Assembly (NCBI GenBank): GCA_017307785.1 | Contig: JAFKGI010000038.1 | Span: 26,230-90,229 of the forward strand | DNA from: Vulcanimicrobiota bacterium | Lineage (GTDB): Bacteria > Vulcanimicrobiota > Xenobia > Xenobiales > JADMJV01 | Length of the DNA: 64,000 bases | Direction: 5' to 3' | Shown: positions 40,023-48,586 of the stretch, piece after piece | Layout: each line of letters begins with the position of its first letter | How positions within the stretch are numbered: position 1 is the first letter of the stretch | Notes under the pieces: model-generated | Told to the model about the DNA's origin: nothing | Databases searched by the model: none | The model's input: only the letters and a program-made list of their open reading frames with translations | Position numbers and translations under genes: made by a program

Positions 40023-40349
40023 GGACAGCGTTTCGCTGCCTGTCCAGAGACGCCCTACCTACGCCTAAAGTCCCTCTTAATATAGGGGGCGTTCTGCCAG
40101 CTATATGTCTCGAAGGGAAAGAGGGCGAGGTGGGAAGCGGGAAAGGTTTGGTATGGAAAGGCCAACTCAAAGCCCAGATCGCTTTTGGGGTTGGGTTGCG
40201 TCTGGGCTCCAGCCTATCTAAAAACAATCTGCTCTCTCCTGCTTTCCATCTTCCCACCTTTCCATTCGGACGAGGACAGGCGCGATAATGCGGACGCAAA
40301 AAGGCCCCGGTCACGAGAACCGGGGCCTTTTACCAGGGAGCGGTCTGCT
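40023..40349. other. 327-base intergenic region upstream of gspF
   Basis: No gene seen. It carries the start region of gspF (CTATATTAAG about 60 bases before the ATG is a possible -10, without a convincing -35). It also has a purine-rich tract near 40127-40165 with an imperfect pyrimidine complement near 40234-40262 and, at its right end, the terminator of the peptidase gene. Confidence 0.5.
40298..40332. terminator. intrinsic terminator downstream of the 40350-41819 gene
   Basis: Perfect stem AAAGGCCCCGG (40300-40310) with CCGGGGCCTTT (40320-40330), 9-nt loop, A-run before and T-run after. It is active for the leftward peptidase gene. Confidence 0.9.
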
Positions 40350-41819
40350 TTAGAACGCGATCTGGGTGCGACGGAATTCCTTCTCGCCGTTGGCGTTGGG
40401 AGCCACGTAGGCGGTGTAGGCGGTGCCGTCGGGACGGAAGAAGTCGCCCATTTCGGGGTTCTGCTTGTCGGTGAAGAGCACGTTGCCGTCCTGGGCCATC
40501 AAGCGGGCGCCCTTTTCGGCTTCCGAGATGGTCGAGTTGGTCAGGCCCACCAGGCCGAAGGCCGGGCTGTCCACGGTGCTGGTCATCTTGACTCCGGCCA
40601 GCTGGCCGGCGTCGGCGCCGAAGGTGAACTGCTGCTGCACGGGCTCGGCATTGAACAGGCGAGCGCCGGGCTGGGCGGGAGTTGCGTCGGCATCCATCAG
40701 GCCACGCTTGACCATGACGCTCTTGATGACGTCGGCGCGCTGGCCGCCGTTGAACTGGGCGTCAGCGGTCAGCATGCTGCTGGCCATTTCGTGGAAGGTG
40801 GTTTCCGAGGCTTTGGACGACAGCTCGACGCCGCCGACCATCAGCTTCCAGGCTTCCGAGCCGGCAGCCGTCAGAGCTTCGGCGGGAGTCATTCCGGCGG
40901 CGCGGTTGGCGTCGGAGATGCCGTCCAGCACGTCGTAGAACGCACCCGACCAGAGGCGGGAGAAGTCGTGCACTTCGCGGCCGAGGTGGGTCTCGTCACC
41001 CTGCTCGGGCAGCGTGGCCGGGTCAGCGTAGACGAAGTCGTTCTTGGCGGTGCGGATGCCGCCTTCGCGACCGAGGGCGTGGCCGAAAGCTTCGCCGACG
41101 TCGGAGAGCATGTTGCGCACGCTGGACAGGTCGCCGGTTCCGCCGGTCTGAGCCACGATGGCGTCGACGGCCTTGGCGTTGCCCAGGGTCATCAGCATTC
41201 CGGTGGTGTCACCGAAAGCCTCGTGGAACGCGCCGGTCTCGGCTCCGCTGCCTTCCATGAAGCCGGGGCGGCGAGCGTCGAGGATGGCGTGACCGGTTTC
41301 GTGCGAGGCGACTTCACCGGAAGCGGCCGTGCTGGTGGTCTTGTAGTGGAAGAAGTGCAGGCCCTCATACTGACGGGCGTAGAAAGCGTTCGGGTATTCA
41401 CCGGTTTCGGGCGAGACCTTGAGCTGCGGCTTGTTGAAAGCCCACTCGATCTGGCCGGCGCCCAGGTCGCCGAGAACTTCGTTGTATTTGTTGACGGTTT
41501 CGGCGACGGCACCGAAAGCGTTGGCGCCGTTGAAGTTCTTGTCGTTGTCGGCGTAGACGAAGTTGCCGTCGGCGTTGGGGGTCAATTTGTAGTTGGGGTC
41601 GGGCTTCATGCCGACCATCTGTCCGAGGATGAAGATGCCCTTCTTGTTTTCCAGCGCGACGTGGTCGGTGGTGGGCTTGCCGCCGTTGGCGTTGACGCCC
41701 GGGATGTCCACGGTGTCATTCGGCAGGGCGTCGACGTCCTGGGGGTTGTTGCTAAACTTGACGGTGTTGGCGGCCGGGGCGGCTACGCGGGGGGTGTGGT
41801 TAGAACAGCAGATATTCAT
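40350..41819 (-). CDS. gluzincin-type metallopeptidase-like protein without signal peptide
   Basis: 489 residues from MNICCSNHTPRVAA, with AGGAG about 12 bases upstream; a frame extending 14 codons further lacks support. The active-site helix VASHETGHAILDARRP gives HETGH (173-177), and GAETGAFHEAFGDTTGML supplies the third ligand Glu200 and Asp204, the M4/M36 (thermolysin/fungalysin) layout HExxH-x22-Exx(x)D. The C-terminal 200 residues are beta-rich and unrecognised. No Sec signal or propeptide is visible despite a typically secreted family. The N-terminus is disordered and of the same style as other proteins here. A CACACA-type 5' leader precedes the gene. Confidence 0.7.
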   Translation of the reverse strand: MNICCSNHTPRVAAPAANTVKFSNNPQDVDALPNDTVDIPGVNANGGKPTTDHVALENKKGIFILGQMVGMKPDPNYKLTPNADGNFVYADNDKNFNGANAFGAVAETVNKYNEVLGDLGAGQIEWAFNKPQLKVSPETGEYPNAFYARQYEGLHFFHYKTTSTAASGEVASHETGHAILDARRPGFMEGSGAETGAFHEAFGDTTGMLMTLGNAKAVDAIVAQTGGTGDLSSVRNMLSDVGEAFGHALGREGGIRTAKNDFVYADPATLPEQGDETHLGREVHDFSRLWSGAFYDVLDGISDANRAAGMTPAEALTAAGSEAWKLMVGGVELSSKASETTFHEMASSMLTADAQFNGGQRADVIKSVMVKRGLMDADATPAQPGARLFNAEPVQQQFTFGADAGQLAGVKMTSTVDSPAFGLVGLTNSTISEAEKGARLMAQDGNVLFTDKQNPEMGDFFRPDGTAYTAYVAPNANGEKEFRRTQIAF

Positions 41820-41949
41820 TTGAGAGAGTGCTCCTGTATGTGTTGTGTGCTTGAGCACCATATCCGAGCACGGAGGTCCAAGTTGGATCCAAAAAGTTAA
41901 CTAACGGCCGTGAAAGATTTTTGAAAGATGTGCGAAAACCATAAATATT

Positions 41950-42990
41950 ATGAAGAAGCTTGTCGCACTGGCCCTTGGCCTCAGCTTATTTTCCAGCGCC
42001 TCCCTGGTAGGCGCCGACGACGATGAGAACAAAGTCAAGACTCTGGGATGGTCTGTCTACGTCAACGGCGTGAAGGCATCCGCCAATTCCGTCAACGTCA
42101 ATGGCGTGGACTGGTTCGAAGCCCAGCAACTGGTGACCGCCATCGGTATGAGCTTTCAAGCCAACGAAACCGGCGCCTACGCCAACGGTCAACCGATTGT
42201 GCCCATCATCCGCGCCAACGGCGTCGTCTTCACCACTCCCGAGGCGGTCGGCAAAGCGGCCGGCGCCACCGTGCAAAAGGATCCGGTACGGGCCAGCATC
42301 TTCTATCAGACGGCCGCTTCCAATCCCGGCCAGATTCCTTACTACAGCGCTGACTACGTACCGCCGGCCGAAGAGTACAAGCGCCAGCGCCGCGCCGATC
42401 TGGGCATGTCACCCGGCGACGTCATGTTGGAAGACTGGGATGAGAAAATGGGCAAGGCCTGGGCCGAGAAGCATCCCAACAACAACCTTTACGTGCCTCG
42501 TTCGCCCGATTTCGTCGAGGGCACCCACGACAGCTCCAAGAACATGCCGCACTTGATGACCGAGGAAGAATTGTTGGCGGGTACTTCCTACAAGGGTCAG
42601 AAACCTACCGCACAGCCGACCGGCTACGCCACTCGCACCGCCGACAATGGCACCTTCCGGGTGACCCTCAACGACGTCAAGCTGGCGGAGGCTCTCAAGG
42701 GCATGCAGCCGCCGCTCTTTCCTCAGGCGGGCAACAAATTTCTGGTGGTCAAGCTCAGCCTGCAGAACGTTACCAAGAAGCGCCAGCGGCCCGGGTGGTT
42801 CGCCGTGCGCGGTCAGGACGGCAGCCCCTATCCCGCCAACCAGTACTACTCCCAGTTCTCCCAGGGTGAAATGGCTCCCAACGAGACCAACGTGGGTTTT
42901 CTGATTTTCGAAATTCCCATGTCCGTTTCTCCGGTGGGTCTTGATGTTCTGGTCAGTCCGGCTTTGGGCCTGAGTCTGCTCTACCGCTAA
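41950..42990 (+). CDS. exported protein with stalk-like and DUF4352-like domains
   Basis: 346 residues, signal peptide at 1-22 (MKKLVALALGLSLFSSASLVGA). Residues 30-115 contain two repeats of the type VYVNGVKASANSVNVNGVDW and ANGQPIVPIIRANGVVF, similar to the copper amine oxidase N-terminal-like stalk domain that is common in surface proteins. Residues 225-346 (GTFRVTLNDVKLAEAL, NKFLVVKLSLQNVTKKRQR) resemble DUF4352/immunoglobulin-like exported domains. Likely periplasmic or surface. Divergent from the peptidase at 41819 with 130 bases between. CorA follows 47 bases later on the same strand. No clear ribosome-binding site; the ATG is fixed by the signal peptide. Confidence 0.75.
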   Translation: MKKLVALALGLSLFSSASLVGADDDENKVKTLGWSVYVNGVKASANSVNVNGVDWFEAQQLVTAIGMSFQANETGAYANGQPIVPIIRANGVVFTTPEAVGKAAGATVQKDPVRASIFYQTAASNPGQIPYYSADYVPPAEEYKRQRRADLGMSPGDVMLEDWDEKMGKAWAEKHPNNNLYVPRSPDFVEGTHDSSKNMPHLMTEEELLAGTSYKGQKPTAQPTGYATRTADNGTFRVTLNDVKLAEALKGMQPPLFPQAGNKFLVVKLSLQNVTKKRQRPGWFAVRGQDGSPYPANQYYSQFSQGEMAPNETNVGFLIFEIPMSVSPVGLDVLVSPALGLSLLYR

Positions 42991-43037
42991 AAATCTAAAC
43001 AGGGGACCTTCGCTTTGCGAGTGGAACTTGCAGCAGC

Positions 43038-44156
43038 ATGCCACGTAGAAAACGGCGAAACCCGCACTGGACCCCGGCCGGCACGCTGTGCATCGACCCC
43101 AACGCGCCCAAGCCCGAGGTCGACGTGGTTGCCTATGGCAACGAGAATTTCGAAGAGCAACATCTCGAAGACCTGAGCTGGATCGAAAAGAACAAGGGCA
43201 AATATCCGGTTCTCTGGATCAACGTCGACGGGCTCGGAGATTCCCACGTCGTCACCGAGCTGGGCCGCATCTTCGACCTTCACAAGCTGGCCCTGGAAGA
43301 CGTGGTGAACGGCAACCAGCGGCCCAAGGTCGATATCTATGACGGTCATCTCTTCGTCAGTCTGCGCATGCTCTACCGCCATGAGGGCCGAGTCGAGACC
43401 GAGCAACTCAGCATGTTCATCGGCAAAGATTTCCTGATCTCGTTCCAGGAAGGCATTCCCGGCGACTGCTTCGACCCCGTACGCGAGCGCTTGCGCAAGG
43501 AGGCCAGCAAGCTGCGCGGTGGGCGCACCGACTTTTTGGCCTACAACCTGATCGACGCTGTGGTGGACGCCTACTTTCCTTACCTCGAGGATCTGGGCGA
43601 GCAACTCGAGCACCTGGAAGACCGCTTGATGACCGACCCCTCGCGGGAAATTATCCAGGAAATCCACTCCATCAAGCGCGACCTCCTGATCGTGCGCCGG
43701 GCCGTCTGGCCGTTGCGCGAGATGATCAATCCGCTGATGCGCGAGGAAACTCCGCTGATCACCCATGACACCCGGATTTTCTTGCGCGACTGCTATGACC
43801 ACTGTATCCAGGTGGTGGACCTCTTGGAAACCTATCGCGAGGTGGCCTCCAGTTTGATGGACATCTACCTGAGCTCGATCAGCAACAAGATGAACGAAGT
43901 GATGAAGGTGTTGACCATCATCACCACCATTTTTGTGCCGTTGACCTTTGTGGCCGGCGTCTACGGCATGAACTTCAACACCGAAAAGTCCCCCTGGAAC
44001 ATGCCGGAACTCAATTCCTACTACGGCTATCCGCTGTGCTGGCTGGTCATGTTTCTCATCGCGGGCGCCGAGATCTACTATTTCTGGCGACGCGGTTGGA
44101 TTTGGGAGCGCAAAACGGCGCCGCCGCCACCCCCTCCGCAGAGCAACTTACCCTGA
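43038..44156 (+). CDS. corA: CorA-family divalent cation transporter
   Basis: 372 residues. A large cytoplasmic N-terminal domain (about 30-290) with the long stalk helix, then two transmembrane helices at about 300-325 and 335-355. The selectivity signature YGMNF lies between them (FVAGVYGMNFNTEK) and the tail is basic (WRRGWIWERK). The protein forms a pentameric channel for Mg2+ (or Co2+/Ni2+). A Pro-rich C-terminal end (PPPPPP) follows. A perfect 18-bp inverted repeat spans the stop codon and the stop of the convergent chrA gene. Confidence 0.95.
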   Translation: MPRRKRRNPHWTPAGTLCIDPNAPKPEVDVVAYGNENFEEQHLEDLSWIEKNKGKYPVLWINVDGLGDSHVVTELGRIFDLHKLALEDVVNGNQRPKVDIYDGHLFVSLRMLYRHEGRVETEQLSMFIGKDFLISFQEGIPGDCFDPVRERLRKEASKLRGGRTDFLAYNLIDAVVDAYFPYLEDLGEQLEHLEDRLMTDPSREIIQEIHSIKRDLLIVRRAVWPLREMINPLMREETPLITHDTRIFLRDCYDHCIQVVDLLETYREVASSLMDIYLSSISNKMNEVMKVLTIITTIFVPLTFVAGVYGMNFNTEKSPWNMPELNSYYGYPLCWLVMFLIAGAEIYYFWRRGWIWERKTAPPPPPPQSNLP

Positions 44157-44196
44157 TCGGGGCGCTCTTAACGGATCCAGAGCGCCCCGATCAGGG
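44151..44196. repeat. perfect 18-bp inverted repeat spanning two convergent stop codons
   Basis: Arm 44151-44168 and arm 44179-44196 are perfect complements (starting CCCTGATCGGGGCGCTCT), with a 10-base loop TAACGGATCC. The corA stop lies in the left arm, and the chrA stop sits where the left arm meets the loop. No T-tract follows on either strand, so it may terminate transcription weakly or stabilise mRNA ends. Confidence 0.8.
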
Positions 44197-44689
44197 CGCA
44201 GCCGGCCACCGTCCAGATCGGATTCCAGCGGGGTCGGTAGACCAGCACCAGCAGGGCCACCAGGCTCAACGCCCACTGAGCGGTCGGCATCGAGAAACTG
44301 CGGGCCGTGCTCATGGCGCCCGCGATCAGCAGGCCAGCCACCACCGGCACCAGGGCTTTGCGCGTGGTTTTCATCCAACCGGGGGCTTGAGCCGAGCCGG
44401 TGATACCGATCAGGTAAAGCAGCAGGATGGTGGGGATGGCCCAGGCCAGGCAGGCCAGACAGGCGCCCAGCGGTCCCCCGATGTGGTAGCCGAGCAGACT
44501 CAGGAAGATGGCGTTGGGTCCGGGCGCGCCCACCGCCAGCGAGTAGATGCGCGAAAATTCTTGTCCGCTGATCAGTTGATGGTGGCTGACCACGCTGTTT
44601 TGCAGCGAGGAGAGGACGGCCGCCAGGCCCCCGAAAGAAAGGGCTCCGGCCACGAAAATGTCGGTGAACAAGAGCAGTTGGGACTTCAC
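44168..44689 (-). CDS. chrA: chromate transporter subunit (short-chain CHR), second half
   Basis: 173 residues, GTG start overlapping the upstream partner (GTGA). A single CHR domain with about five hydrophobic helices. Conserved pieces: FVAGALSFGGLAAVL, the GQEFSRIYSLAVGAPGPNAIF block (seen as LAVGAPGPNAIF) and LGYHIGGPLGACLA. Short-chain CHR proteins work as pairs of opposite membrane orientation, and the partner is the preceding gene. It would export chromate by proton antiport, though sulfate or other oxyanions are possible in uncharacterised members. Confidence 0.9.
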   Translation of the reverse strand: MKSQLLLFTDIFVAGALSFGGLAAVLSSLQNSVVSHHQLISGQEFSRIYSLAVGAPGPNAIFLSLLGYHIGGPLGACLACLAWAIPTILLLYLIGITGSAQAPGWMKTTRKALVPVVAGLLIAGAMSTARSFSMPTAQWALSLVALLVLVYRPRWNPIWTVAGCALIGALWIR

Positions 44690-45228
44690 GGCCGACCCCC
44701 CCAGCGGCGAAGGGCCAGGCTGAACAGGGCACCCCCGGGCAGAACCACCCAGAGCGGAGCTTTCAAGAAGAAGATGGCCAGGCAGGCCCCGAAGGCCAGC
44801 AGGTAGTCGCTAAAGGTCCACTGCCGCATGTTCAGCTTGGTGGCCGAGTAGAGAATCAAGGCGGTGGCCGCGCACTGCAGACCCTGGAGAGCCCCACGCA
44901 CGGCCGGTTCGTCCTGATAAAGCTCATAGGTCTTGCCCAGCGCGATCATGACCAGCGAGCCCGGCACCACCAGGCACAGGTAGGCCACCACCATGCCCGC
45001 CAGGCCGCGCAGATGGCGGGCAATTTCCAGCCCCACATTGGAGGCGTTGCCGCCGGGAGCCAGGCTGGCCGTGGCGTTGATGTCGGCGAACTCTTCCTCG
45101 CTCAGCCAGCCGTGCTTGGACACCGCCAGGTGGTAGAAGCGCCCTTGCAGGCCTCCGCCAAAACCCGTGATGCCAATGAGGAAATATTCGCGCAGGATCA
45201 GGCTCAGGGGCACCTTGGGCGGTTGCAT
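44686..45228 (-). CDS. chrA: chromate transporter subunit (short-chain CHR), first half
   Basis: 180 residues from the ATG at 45228; a GTG directly before it is an alternative. One CHR domain: REYFLIGITGFGGGLQGRFY, GWLSEEEFADINATASLAPG, GNASNVGLEIARHLRGLAG and about five helices. It pairs with the downstream short CHR gene, overlapping by 4 bases. The small residues GFGGG and PGGNA match the family signatures. No regulator (ChrB) is next to it. Its start region faces the plus-strand gene at 45307 across a 78-base gap. Confidence 0.9.
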   Translation of the reverse strand: MQPPKVPLSLILREYFLIGITGFGGGLQGRFYHLAVSKHGWLSEEEFADINATASLAPGGNASNVGLEIARHLRGLAGMVVAYLCLVVPGSLVMIALGKTYELYQDEPAVRGALQGLQCAATALILYSATKLNMRQWTFSDYLLAFGACLAIFFLKAPLWVVLPGGALFSLALRRWGGRP

Positions 45229-45306
45229 CACATTTAGTTAGCTTTACACGTCGACTTTCCCCGAGCTTTTCAGGGAATTTTATCTTCTGATGCCTTTAAT
45301 GAACGG

Positions 45307-46077
45307 GTGACGAAACTACAGGTACACTCCGGCCATCACATCCCCAAGATTACTCTGCGCAGCGCCGTGCCGCCGCCGGAGCCCGAGAGTCCGCCTCCGG
45401 CCACCGAAGACAGCGCCGAGCTGGGAGCTCACAAGACGGTCACTCAGCACCTGGGCAATGCCGGTTTTGGTATGAGTTCCGTGGCCGCCTTCGGCGACGG
45501 CTTCAACGCCTTGATGAATAGCGCCGCTCAGATTCCTGGAGCCGAACTGGTGCCCGGACTGAACGTCGGCGTAGCCGCCGTGGAAGGCTATAACTCGATC
45601 AAGAAACTTCGCGAACACGAGCCCATCGTGGCCGCCACTTCGGCCGGCAATGCGCTGGGAACCATGGGAACCTTTCTGGGACAGGTGGCCGCCGGTCACG
45701 CCCTGGTCAACTGGCAGGTCGGCAGCAATGCGGCCTTGCTCGGGGCTGGAGCGACTTTCGGCGTGCTGGCCGGGGGCCTGGGGATCGCCGCCGGCGTGGC
45801 CGAAATCAAAAAAGGTCACGAATCCCACAGCACTCGAACCACCGCCATGGGCTGTTTGGACATCAGTTCCGGAGTGGTTTCCCTGGGCGGTGCCGCCGCT
45901 ATGGCCGCCGGTGCCGCGCCTCTGGGCGTAGGCCTGATGATGGCGGCCAACCTGGTCGACCTGGCCGGTATCGGAGTGGACTATTTATGGAAACGGCACG
46001 ACCGCCAGCAGGCGGAGGAGGCTGCGGAGTTGCCCAAGCCTACTGAGGCGGAGCAGGGGCCATCGGTCGAGCGCTGA
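45307..46077 (+). CDS. hydrophobic Gly/Ala-rich protein, unknown function
   Basis: 256 residues, GTG start without a strong ribosome site. Residues 1-45 are polar and Pro/Glu-rich (TKLQVHSGHHIPKITLR). Residues 60-230 have several amphipathic to hydrophobic helices rich in Ala and Gly (GNALGTMGTFLGQVAAGHAL, GAGATFGVLAGGLGIAAG, LGGAAAMAAGAAPLGVGLMM) separated by charged turns. The tail is charged. No signal peptide. It has the same general plan as the glycine-zipper proteins at 13885 and 48549. Its last 38 bases overlap the convergent accessory secA gene end. Confidence 0.6.
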   Translation: MTKLQVHSGHHIPKITLRSAVPPPEPESPPPATEDSAELGAHKTVTQHLGNAGFGMSSVAAFGDGFNALMNSAAQIPGAELVPGLNVGVAAVEGYNSIKKLREHEPIVAATSAGNALGTMGTFLGQVAAGHALVNWQVGSNAALLGAGATFGVLAGGLGIAAGVAEIKKGHESHSTRTTAMGCLDISSGVVSLGGAAAMAAGAAPLGVGLMMAANLVDLAGIGVDYLWKRHDRQQAEEAAELPKPTEAEQGPSVER

Positions 46078-48586
46078 GCAGTCCGTGCAGGGTGCGGGCG
46101 GCTACGCCGTCGAGCATCGATTCAAAGGCCTCGTGAGCCTTTTTCTCGTACATCTGGAGCGGGTTTTCTTCCTGACCGGCTTCCCAGCGGTTGCCTTCGC
46201 GCAGATCGTCGAGCGTGGAAATTTGCTCCATCCATTCTCGGTCTAAAGCTCGCAGGTAGACGGCGCTGAGCATTTGCGGCAGCACCGGGCCCATCTTGCC
46301 ACTCTGTTCGGCCACCGCTTTCTCGAGTTCCGTTTTGAGCCAGCCCCTCTTGGTGGAGGCCTCCACCGGCGGCTGCGGGTTGCCCAACAGGTAGTTGGCC
46401 TCCTGATTGCGCTTGGAGGGCTCAACGTCGTTCATGCGCGACTCGTAGCGCTTCACCGCCTTATCAATCCACTCGGGCAGTTCGTCTCGTAGTTCCACTC
46501 CGTCCAGAGCGGCGTCGCGAGCCGCATAAACCAGCCCGCGCTGCTTGTTGACCACACCGTCGTATTTGAGGCTGTACTCGCGCATTTCCAGGCTCTTGTC
46601 GTCGGCGTGCTGTTGGGCACGGCGCACCATCTCCTCGGGCTCCAGTTTAGCCTTGGGATCGAGGTGCAGACGGAAGAGTTCGTCTTCTTTGCTCAGGAAG
46701 AACTGGCTGGACCCCGGGTCACCCTGGCGGCCGGCCCGCCCGGCCAGTTGCTCGTCGATGCGGCGCGCTTCGTGACGCTCGCTGCCCAGCACGGCCAGGC
46801 CGCCCAGCGCCAGGACCTGCGCCTTCTGATTGGCGTCGGCGCCGAGCTTGATGTCGGTGCCGCGGCCCGCCATGTTGGTGGCCACCGTGACCGCCCCCAG
46901 GTGGCCCGCCTGGGCGATGATGTCGGCCTCGGCCGGAAGGTTCTTGGCGTTGAGCACCTGATGAGGAATTCCACGTTCTTGCAGCATCCGCGACAGGTCT
47001 TCGGAGCGTTCGATCGAGCGCGTGCCCAGCAGTACCGGCCGGCCCGTCTTGTGCAGTCTGGCTACCTGGTCGGCCAGCGCCTGATCGCGCTCTTTGCCGG
47101 TGTTGAACATCAAGTCCGGCAGGTCCTGACGGGCCACCGGCTTATGAGTCGGCACGGCCTGCACATCCAGGCCATAGACCTGATGAAATTCGGCTCGCGA
47201 AGACAGTCCCGTGCCGGTCATGCCGGCCAGCTTGCCATACATGCGCAGGCAGTTCGGATAGGTGATCGAGGCCATGGTCAGCATGCCGTCGCCCGGCACC
47301 AGGCCTTCGGCGGCTTCGATGGCCTGGTGTAGCCCCTCCGCAAAGCGGTGTCCCGGCTTGGGGCGGCCGGTGAACTCGTCGATGAGCACCACTTCCCGCC
47401 CCGTGTTGAGATATTGCACGCCGGGCTGGAAGAGGGCGCGCGCCTGCACGGCCGACTGCAGATAGGAGACCAGCTCTTCGTTTTTGGCGCTGTAGAGGTC
47501 GCCTATGCCCAGAATCTTTTCCACCCGGTCCAGGCCTTCTTCGGTCAGCCAGGCCTGGCGGTTTTTCTTGTCGGAGCGGAAGTCCACGCCCTCTTTCAGA
47601 TGCTTGACCACCGCCGCCATGACGCGGGCCGGCTTGGGGTCTTCGGGCAGGTTCGAGGAGATGACCATGGGGGTGTTGGCTTCATCCAGCAGCACTTTGT
47701 CGGCTTCGTCCACCAGCGCGAAGACCTTGGATAGGTCGCGGCTGACCCGACCATTGGGGTCCTGGGTCAGATGGTCCTCCAAATACTGAAAACCGAATTC
47801 GGAGGCGGTGCCGTAGACGACGTCCGCCTGATTGGCGGCTTTGCGCTGCTGCGGAGAGAGTTCGCGGGAAACCGCCCCGGTGCTCAGACCCAGGCGCTGA
47901 AACACGGGACCCAGAGTGGCGCGATCGCGCCCGGCCAGGTAATCGTTGGCTGTGATGATGTGTACGCCGTCGCCGCCTAAAGCGTGGAGGTAAGCCGGCA
48001 TGACTTCCATGAGAGTCTTGCCCTCGCCGGTCTTCATTTCCACGATGCAGCCCTGGTGAGCCAGGGCCGCGCCCAGCACTTGCTTGTCGTTGGCCGTCAG
48101 GCCGGTGGCGCGGCGGGCCGTTTCGCGGGCCACCGCATAGGCTTCCACCTGGAGGTCGTCCAGAGTGGCCCCCTGTTGCAGGCGCGCGCGAAATTCTCCG
48201 GTTTTGGCCTGCAGTTGCGGGTCGCTGAGAGCCTGCATTGCGGTGTCCAGAGCGAGCACGCCGTCGGCCACCTTTTGAGCCTTTTCCAACTGCGAAGTGC
48301 GGCCGCTCAACCAGTCGACCAGGCTGGAGCCCAGGCCGGTCAGTTTGCCCAGCGTCTGGCTGACGGTGGACACCAGGCCTTGGCTGGGAGCAACCTGAGA
48401 ATTGGGCTGAAACGCAGGCGCGGAGGTCACCGTAGGAACGGTGCCTCCGTAGCCATCAGCCGGTCTGATCGGTTCCGCCGCCTGCCGGGCAGGCAGCGGT
48501 CCCGTCGAGCGCAGCGGACTCTGCGGGTTGATCTTCAAAAAGCGGTCCTTACCAGGTGCGGCACTGATAGTGGTCGGTGGAGACAT
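46040..48586 (-). CDS. secA2: accessory SecA-type translocation ATPase
   Basis: 848 residues from ATG 48586. TTG at 48538 (MKINPQSPLRSTG) is a strong alternative, since TAAGGA lies 6-7 bases before it and it would not overlap the previous gene. A Pro/Gln-rich N-terminal extension of about 90 residues precedes the motor. Motifs: Walker A EMKTGEGKT, DEAD-like LVDEADKVLLDEANTP, TNMAGRGTDIKLG and RIDEQLAGRAGRQGDPGSSQ (all SecA family). The C-terminal zinc-binding CxCx8CH/C tail of housekeeping SecA is missing, and DEVD is DEAD. It probably powers export of a restricted set of proteins. Directly upstream is a glycine-zipper protein on the same transcript. Confidence 0.88.
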   Translation of the reverse strand: MSPPTTISAAPGKDRFLKINPQSPLRSTGPLPARQAAEPIRPADGYGGTVPTVTSAPAFQPNSQVAPSQGLVSTVSQTLGKLTGLGSSLVDWLSGRTSQLEKAQKVADGVLALDTAMQALSDPQLQAKTGEFRARLQQGATLDDLQVEAYAVARETARRATGLTANDKQVLGAALAHQGCIVEMKTGEGKTLMEVMPAYLHALGGDGVHIITANDYLAGRDRATLGPVFQRLGLSTGAVSRELSPQQRKAANQADVVYGTASEFGFQYLEDHLTQDPNGRVSRDLSKVFALVDEADKVLLDEANTPMVISSNLPEDPKPARVMAAVVKHLKEGVDFRSDKKNRQAWLTEEGLDRVEKILGIGDLYSAKNEELVSYLQSAVQARALFQPGVQYLNTGREVVLIDEFTGRPKPGHRFAEGLHQAIEAAEGLVPGDGMLTMASITYPNCLRMYGKLAGMTGTGLSSRAEFHQVYGLDVQAVPTHKPVARQDLPDLMFNTGKERDQALADQVARLHKTGRPVLLGTRSIERSEDLSRMLQERGIPHQVLNAKNLPAEADIIAQAGHLGAVTVATNMAGRGTDIKLGADANQKAQVLALGGLAVLGSERHEARRIDEQLAGRAGRQGDPGSSQFFLSKEDELFRLHLDPKAKLEPEEMVRRAQQHADDKSLEMREYSLKYDGVVNKQRGLVYAARDAALDGVELRDELPEWIDKAVKRYESRMNDVEPSKRNQEANYLLGNPQPPVEASTKRGWLKTELEKAVAEQSGKMGPVLPQMLSAVYLRALDREWMEQISTLDDLREGNRWEAGQEENPLQMYEKKAHEAFESMLDGVAARTLHGLLSARPMAPAPPQ

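Noticed and set aside
40185..41900. 571-codon plus-strand frame opposite the peptidase
   Set aside because: Antisense shadow with Gly/Val/Glu-rich sequence; the minus strand has the HETGH site and a proper terminator.
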